The position numbers and the translations under genes were made by a program. Of a stretch of 16,223 bases of DNA, positions 13,148-16,223 are shown in pieces (within the stretch, counting starts at the first letter, position 1; every line of letters begins with the position of its first letter). The notes under the pieces are model-generated. The model ran no database searches, was not told where the DNA came from, and was given only the letters and a program-made list of their open reading frames with translations. Origin of the DNA: Cryomorphaceae bacterium (GTDB taxonomy: Bacteria > Bacteroidota > Bacteroidia > Flavobacteriales_D > Crocinitomicaceae); NCBI GenBank assembly GCA_027485365.1, contig JAIXRD010000307.1:1-16223 (forward strand), read 5' to 3'.

Positions 13148-13918
13148 TTGAATCTCCTCGCAGAATACATTGTTGATTGGTTGCGTGACTATGGTCACAA
13201 GGCAAAACAGGATGGATTTATTGTTGGTATTTCCGGCGGCGTTGATTCAGCACTAACTTCTACCTTGTGTGCCAAAACCGGGATGAAAACTATGTTGGTA
13301 AGTATGCCGATCCATCAACATCCTGATCAATTAAAGCGTGCTCATGAACACATGCAGTGGTTAACAGATACCTATTCTAATGTTTCCACTGTAGAAGTTG
13401 ATTTAACAGACAGTTTTGAAACGCTCCGTTCATCGCTACCAACTGAGGCTTCAGTTCATGAATTAAGTATGGCTAACACCCGCGCACGTTTGCGTATGAC
13501 TACACTATATGCTATTGGTCAAACGAACACATGTTTAGTTGCGGGAACCGGAAATAAAATCGAAGATTTCGGGGTTGGGTTTTATACAAAGTATGGTGAT
13601 GGGGGAGTGGACCTTAGTCCGATTGCCGATTTAACAAAATCTGAGGTGTGGGCCTTGGCAAAGCACCTGGGAGTTTCAGAGGTTATAACCAATGCTAAGC
13701 CAACGGATGGCTTGTGGGGAGAGGACCGCACCGATGAAGACCAACTTGGTGCGAGTTATCCAGAATTAGAGTGGGCAATGGAATTTCAAGGAAATGAATC
13801 AGACTTGAGTGACCGTCAACGCGAGGTACTTGCAATTTATCGGCGCTTTAATGCAGTGAATCAACACAAAATGCAACCGATTCCAGTTTGCATCATCCCA
13901 GAAAAATTAAGAGCTTAG
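13148..13918 (+). CDS. nadE: NAD+ synthase (ammonia-dependent), TTG start
   Basis: This enzyme adenylates deamido-NAD+ and amidates it to NAD+, the last step of NAD biosynthesis in the cytosol. The PP-loop SGGVDSA lies at residues 29-35; G-T-G-N-K-I-E-D-F-G-V-G-F-Y-T-K-Y-G-D-G-G-V-D and P-I-A-D-L-T-K-S-E-V are NadE hallmarks, and the late P-T-D-G-L-W is also typical. No glutaminase domain is present, so it probably uses free ammonia. At 256 residues it is of normal length. The frame contains a stop at 13124-13126, and the first internal ATG would remove the PP-loop, so TTG 13148 is the only sound start. That TTG lies one base after the preceding stop. The last four bases overlap the convergent ferredoxin gene. 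Confidence 0.95.
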   Translation: MNLLAEYIVDWLRDYGHKAKQDGFIVGISGGVDSALTSTLCAKTGMKTMLVSMPIHQHPDQLKRAHEHMQWLTDTYSNVSTVEVDLTDSFETLRSSLPTEASVHELSMANTRARLRMTTLYAIGQTNTCLVAGTGNKIEDFGVGFYTKYGDGGVDLSPIADLTKSEVWALAKHLGVSEVITNAKPTDGLWGEDRTDEDQLGASYPELEWAMEFQGNESDLSDRQREVLAIYRRFNAVNQHKMQPIPVCIIPEKLRA

Positions 13919-14241
13919 GTTGTAGCTTCAGGAGCTAATCGCAAAACAATTCCGTCTATATCTTCATCTAAATGGATTTGACATCCTAAACGGCTATTAG
14001 ATTTTACGTAGAACGCTTGATCCAGCATATCTAATTCTGCATCGCTTTGTTCAGCTAAGTCAGTTTCCGATTCTAAATACACCTGACACGTAGCGCACAT
14101 GGCCATGCCCCCACATTCACCTAATACAGGCAATTCATAGGCTTTGCACAATTCCATGATGTTCATGTTCATATCGGTTGGGCCAACTAATTCATGCGCT
14201 TGACCTTCTCTGTCGATTATGGTTACCTTAATTTCGTTCAT
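13915..14241 (-). CDS. 2Fe-2S ferredoxin, adrenodoxin type
   Basis: This 108-residue small soluble electron carrier has the plant/vertebrate-type 2Fe-2S cluster motif: Cys43-x5-Cys49-x2-Cys52 in E-C-G-G-M-A-M-C-A-T-C-Q-V-Y and Cys87 in S-R-L-G-C-Q-I. The overall order, including the acidic E-L-D-M-L-D-Q-A helix region between the motifs, fits the adrenodoxin or Isc-type Fdx group that passes electrons in Fe-S assembly or to oxygenases. It starts one base after the stop of the upstream Rieske-like lipoprotein gene (TGA-T-ATG) and so is its operon partner. Its stop overlaps the convergent nadE stop, leaving no room for a terminator between them. A redox partner cannot be named. Confidence 0.93.
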   Translation of the reverse strand: MNEIKVTIIDREGQAHELVGPTDMNMNIMELCKAYELPVLGECGGMAMCATCQVYLESETDLAEQSDAELDMLDQAFYVKSNSRLGCQIHLDEDIDGIVLRLAPEATT

Positions 14242-14242
14242 A

Positions 14243-14668
14243 TCAGTTATAAATGCGAAGAATGTTTGATCCGTTAAATTGTGTGGCGTATTGCCTCAAT
14301 CCATATTGCGAATTGCTAATGGGTGAACCATCGTATAATGAAAAACGGGCGTTGTTGCACGAATCGATTAATTCTAAAAAGTTATTTGCGTCTGGGTAGA
14401 GTGGTTCTAAACAGGTTCCTTCAACATCTGCGGGCGAATGCCGATCAAAGGCCACAAATTCATTTAAGGATTTTCTGTAAACGATAATTCCTCTGGATCC
14501 GCCATTCACATAGGTGTATCCGCTAACCCCCTGCAGTGCGCTATAACTTGGAAAACTCAGGTCAATAGTAACATCTACCGGTACGTTGGGTACTGGATTC
14601 TGATTGTTTTTTCCACAGGAAAGCACTGAAAGTGAGGTAACTAAAACAAAAATTACACGTTGAAACAT
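14243..14668 (-). CDS. Lipoprotein with degenerate Rieske-like domain
   Basis: This 141-residue lipoprotein has a signal with lipobox ending at Cys18 (V-L-S-C). After a Pro-rich linker come strands V-D-V-T-I-D-L and Y-T-Y-V-N-G-G, followed by R-G-I-I-V-Y-R, F-V-A-F-D-R-H and F-S-L-Y-D-G-S, which resemble the Rieske 2Fe-2S fold as seen in Bacteroidota lipoproteins. The two ligand pairs are not intact: around H77 there is no C-x-H, only Cys86 and Cys104 remain, and C-N-N-A stands where C-x-x-H is expected. It probably cannot hold a Rieske cluster. It heads a short operon with a real 2Fe-2S ferredoxin gene. ATG 14668 is preceded at four bases by a perfect -7 box. Function unknown. Confidence 0.7.
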   Translation of the reverse strand: MFQRVIFVLVTSLSVLSCGKNNQNPVPNVPVDVTIDLSFPSYSALQGVSGYTYVNGGSRGIIVYRKSLNEFVAFDRHSPADVEGTCLEPLYPDANNFLELIDSCNNARFSLYDGSPISNSQYGLRQYATQFNGSNILRIYN

Positions 14669-14672
14669 GGGT

Positions 14673-14680
14673 CAAAGGTA
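14673..14680 (-). promoter_or_regulatory. -7 box (TACCTTTG) for the Rieske-like lipoprotein/ferredoxin operon
   Basis: An exact consensus box on the minus strand ending five bases before the A of ATG 14668, predicting a leaderless mRNA. It lies in the 18-base gap between divergent genes, so the plus-strand gene has no space for its own promoter there. Confidence 0.6.
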
Positions 14681-14686
14681 ATAATA

Positions 14687-14959
14687 ATGCGATTAATTCA
14701 CTTCACGTGGCGACATTTAGTCATGGTCTGTTTGCTTATGCTGGTAGCTTGCAAAGCCGGGGCAGACGGATCCTTTGAAAAGCAACGTGCTGCTCAATGG
14801 AAAAAGCACAACAAAGAGGAAAAGCGAAGAAAACGTATGGTAGAAAAATCCTACAAAACACACCTGAAAAATCAGTCAAAACCCATGCGGAAAGCCATGA
14901 AAAAAGACATCCGACGCATGCGGCGCGATAAGCGACGAAAAGCGAGAAGATATTCTTGA
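14687..14959 (+). CDS. Small, extremely basic lipoprotein
   Basis: This 90-residue protein begins with a hydrophobic signal (L-V-M-V-C-L-L-M-L) and lipobox L19-V20-A21-C22. The mature part is dominated by Lys and Arg (29 of 69 residues, seven acidic), including K-E-E-K-R-R-K-R-M-V-E-K and R-R-M-R-R-D-K-R-R-K-A-R-R-Y-S. It would be lipid-anchored at the membrane, with a cationic tail that could bind peptidoglycan, lipopolysaccharide or nucleic acid; this is inference. I recall similar short basic lipoproteins in other Bacteroidota. ATG 14687 is preferred over a TTG at 14660, which would overlap the divergent gene. The downstream membrane-protein gene begins 77 bases later and may be co-transcribed. 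No function can be named. Confidence 0.7.
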   Translation: MRLIHFTWRHLVMVCLLMLVACKAGADGSFEKQRAAQWKKHNKEEKRRKRMVEKSYKTHLKNQSKPMRKAMKKDIRRMRRDKRRKARRYS

Positions 14960-15036
14960 TCTATTGTTTGGCTCCTACGAATCAGATGTGCAACGTTTTT
15001 CTTCAAACTAAATAGGCTAATCCTTGTTTAAGTTCT

Positions 15037-15579
15037 ATTAAACTGATCTTTTTTACCCTATTCCTTGCCACGATAGCTGTACAAGCGCAAGACCTGAATG
15101 CCTTTAATCAAGCTCGTCTTAAACGGGATCAAGGATTAATGCTCAGTCTCGGTACATGGGCCGTGGGAAATATAACCGCTGGAAGTATTGGTTGGGCTAC
15201 GGCTCAGGAACCTGAGCTAAAAGCCTTTCATCAAATGAATGTCTTGTGGAATACGGTAAACTTAGGGCTGGCCATCCCGGGTTATTTACGTGCCCGCAAT
15301 ACAAAAGCAGTGCTAACTTTATCTCAAACCCTTTCTGAACAACAGAAAACAGAGCGGATACTCTTATTTAATTCCGGCTTGGATATCGCCTATATGACCG
15401 CTGGGTTTTTATTGCGCAGCATGGCGCTTAATAATCAATCCAAGAAAGACCAATTCAATGGATTTGGTAACGGATTAATACTTCAAGGGTCCTTTCTTTT
15501 TGCCTTCGATTTAACGGCATTTGCCATTCACCATCACCATGGGAAGCAGGTATTGAGATTTATTGAGCGGAAGGAATAG
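15037..15579 (+). CDS. Exported multi-helix membrane protein (DUF6992-like?), apparent ATT start
   Basis: This gene has 180 residues if read from ATT 15037: (M)-K-L-I-F-F-T-L-F-L-A-T-I-A-V-Q-A-Q-D, a textbook signal peptide with the usual Bacteroidota cleavage before Q-D. It continues L-N-A-F-N-Q-A-R-L-K-R-D-Q-G. About four hydrophobic segments follow: the A-V-G-N-I-T-A-G-S-I-G-W region, M-N-V-L-W-N-T-V-N-L-G-L-A-I, L-D-I-A-Y-M-T-A-G-F-L-L, and L-Q-G-S-F-L-F-A-F-D-L-T-A-F-A-I. It resembles what I recall of DUF6992 proteins. The first ATG in frame, 15139, would delete the signal. A stop at 15013-15015 blocks any start further upstream, and only ATT 15037 or CTG 15043 fit. An ATG-to-ATT mutation or sequencing error is possible. 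It follows the basic lipoprotein gene. Confidence 0.68.
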   Translation: MKLIFFTLFLATIAVQAQDLNAFNQARLKRDQGLMLSLGTWAVGNITAGSIGWATAQEPELKAFHQMNVLWNTVNLGLAIPGYLRARNTKAVLTLSQTLSEQQKTERILLFNSGLDIAYMTAGFLLRSMALNNQSKKDQFNGFGNGLILQGSFLFAFDLTAFAIHHHHGKQVLRFIERKE

Positions 15580-15605
15580 GGATTCGTACATTGAAGCTGA
15601 AATTT

Positions 15606-15660
15606 GACGTACCCTGAGTAGTCAGCAGAGCTGGCGTATCGAAGGGTGCGTTAAAAAAGT
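15606..15660 (+). repeat. Dispersed palindromic repeat, copy C
   Basis: The core at 15612-15646 starts CCCTGAGTAG and ends TATCGAAGGG. Its centre folds as GTCAGC...GCTGGC around AGA, with different base pairs than copy A. Flanks GACGTA on the left and TGCGTTAAAAAAGT on the right match copy B, so the element extends beyond the core. It lies between the convergent ATT-start gene and the ABC-F gene. Confidence 0.85.
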
Positions 15661-15680
15661 GGATCAAATCAAACATCTCT

Positions 15681-16223
15681 TTATTCCGCCAGTTCTTCCC
15701 AAGCTTCCATTAATTTGTCAAGATTAGCTTTGAGTGTATTATATTCATTCAACAACACATGGTTGTTTGGGTCGTTGTAGTTTATATCGGCTAATTGACT
15801 TTCAAGTGTAGCAATCTTTCCTTCCGCTTCTTCAATGTTGCGCTCTACTTTTTGAAGCTTTTTTTGTAATTCACGATCAATGCGCTCCGCCTTGGGTGCC
15901 TCCTGAATTTTTTCCACTTCCTCGACCTTCTTTTCTGTAGATTTATTCTCTTTTGGTGCCTTGTATTTCAGGTATTCATCTAATTCAAAGTGGTGTATTT
16001 TTAGTTGCTGCTCTTCAATATCCCAGATTCGGTTGGTTAGTCCCGCTAAGAACTCACGGTCGTGGGATACAATCAAAAAGGTTCCTTCGTAATTCAATAA
16101 GGCATTCTTTAAGATCTCCTTTGATGGAATGTCCAAGTGATTTGTTGGCTCATCCAGGATTAAAAAATTCGAAGGACTTAATAGCATCTGACATAACGCG
16201 AGCCTTGTTCGTTCCCCACCGGA
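15681..16223 (-). CDS. ABC-F family ATP-binding protein, C-terminal part (5' end outside window)
   Basis: This is the last 180 codons of a soluble duplicated-ATPase ABC-F protein (Uup/YdiF/EttA class), which acts on the ribosome or in antibiotic resistance and lacks membrane domains. The frame remains open to the window edge, where it begins with the signature motif S-G-G-E-R-T-R-L-A-L, so the ATG at 16187 is internal. Seen: Walker B (F-L-I-L-D-E-P-T-N-H-L-D), the H-switch (F-L-I-V-S-H-D-R-E-F-L), and a long charged C-terminal extension (about 85-180) with heptad-like K/E pattern ending in E-L-A-E, the coiled-coil tail typical of Uup and YdiF. The exact subfamily cannot be fixed without the N-terminal half. 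Downstream lies repeat copy C. Confidence 0.94.
   Translation of the reverse strand, partial: SGGERTRLALCQMLLSPSNFLILDEPTNHLDIPSKEILKNALLNYEGTFLIVSHDREFLAGLTNRIWDIEEQQLKIHHFELDEYLKYKAPKENKSTEKKVEEVEKIQEAPKAERIDRELQKKLQKVERNIEEAEGKIATLESQLADINYNDPNNHVLLNEYNTLKANLDKLMEAWEELAE

Noticed and set aside
15606..15680. Copy C as an intrinsic terminator for the ABC-F gene
   Set aside because: On the minus strand the T-run comes before the hairpin rather than after it, the wrong order for intrinsic termination.

Overview
The window looks like a chromosomal segment of a gliding-type member of the Bacteroidota, probably Flavobacteriales-like. The evidence is the gldB-gldC pair, the fructose-bisphosphate aldolase/accD neighbourhood, DUF2805 and DUF2797 genes, Bacteroidota-style -7 boxes (TAnnTTTG) in front of many genes, few recognisable Shine-Dalgarno sites, and moderately low GC. 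No rRNA, tRNA, CRISPR array, transposase or integrase is visible. Both ends cut through genes: an aldolase on the left and an ABC-F ATPase on the right.

Layout. 1-1930 (+) is a tight operon: class II aldolase (partial), accD and a metallo-beta-lactamase-fold protein. 1916-2814 (-) is a flavin reductase followed by a DUF2805 gene. 2904-5129 (+) is a sulfur module: a TauE/SafE exporter followed by a CstB-like persulfide dioxygenase fused to two rhodanese domains. 5193-5752 (+) is a DUF433/DUF5615 toxin-antitoxin-like pair with a palindrome just before its first codon. 5792-7047 (-) encodes two exported, probably outer-membrane, proteins. 7100-9366 (+) is a cysteine desulfurase overlapping a GT4 glycosyltransferase. 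9367-9693 is the only long non-coding stretch; it holds two inverted copies of a structured repeat, whose third copy lies at 15606-15660, and a possible terminator.

9694-12295 (-) is a four-gene operon, gldB-gldC-DUF2797-GtrA, with junctions of 1-nt gaps or a 4-nt overlap. Divergent from it, 12346-13918 (+) holds an outer-membrane barrel protein and nadE, which starts with TTG. 13915-14668 (-) is a Rieske-like lipoprotein that lacks cluster ligands, followed by a 2Fe-2S ferredoxin. 14687-15579 (+) holds a very basic small lipoprotein and a multi-helix membrane protein whose natural start appears to be ATT. The window ends in the 3' part of an ABC-F gene (-).

The most unusual signals are: (i) at least four genes whose -7 box ends exactly five bases before the A of ATG, predicting leaderless mRNAs; (ii) the ATT-initiated exported protein; (iii) a three-copy hairpin repeat confined to convergent gene junctions, with its central stem preserved in two copies by different base pairs; (iv) overlapping, face-to-face -7 boxes between gldB and its divergent neighbour. 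I see no clearly new defence or biosynthetic system. The sulfur module and the DUF2797/gldBC linkage are the best functional leads.
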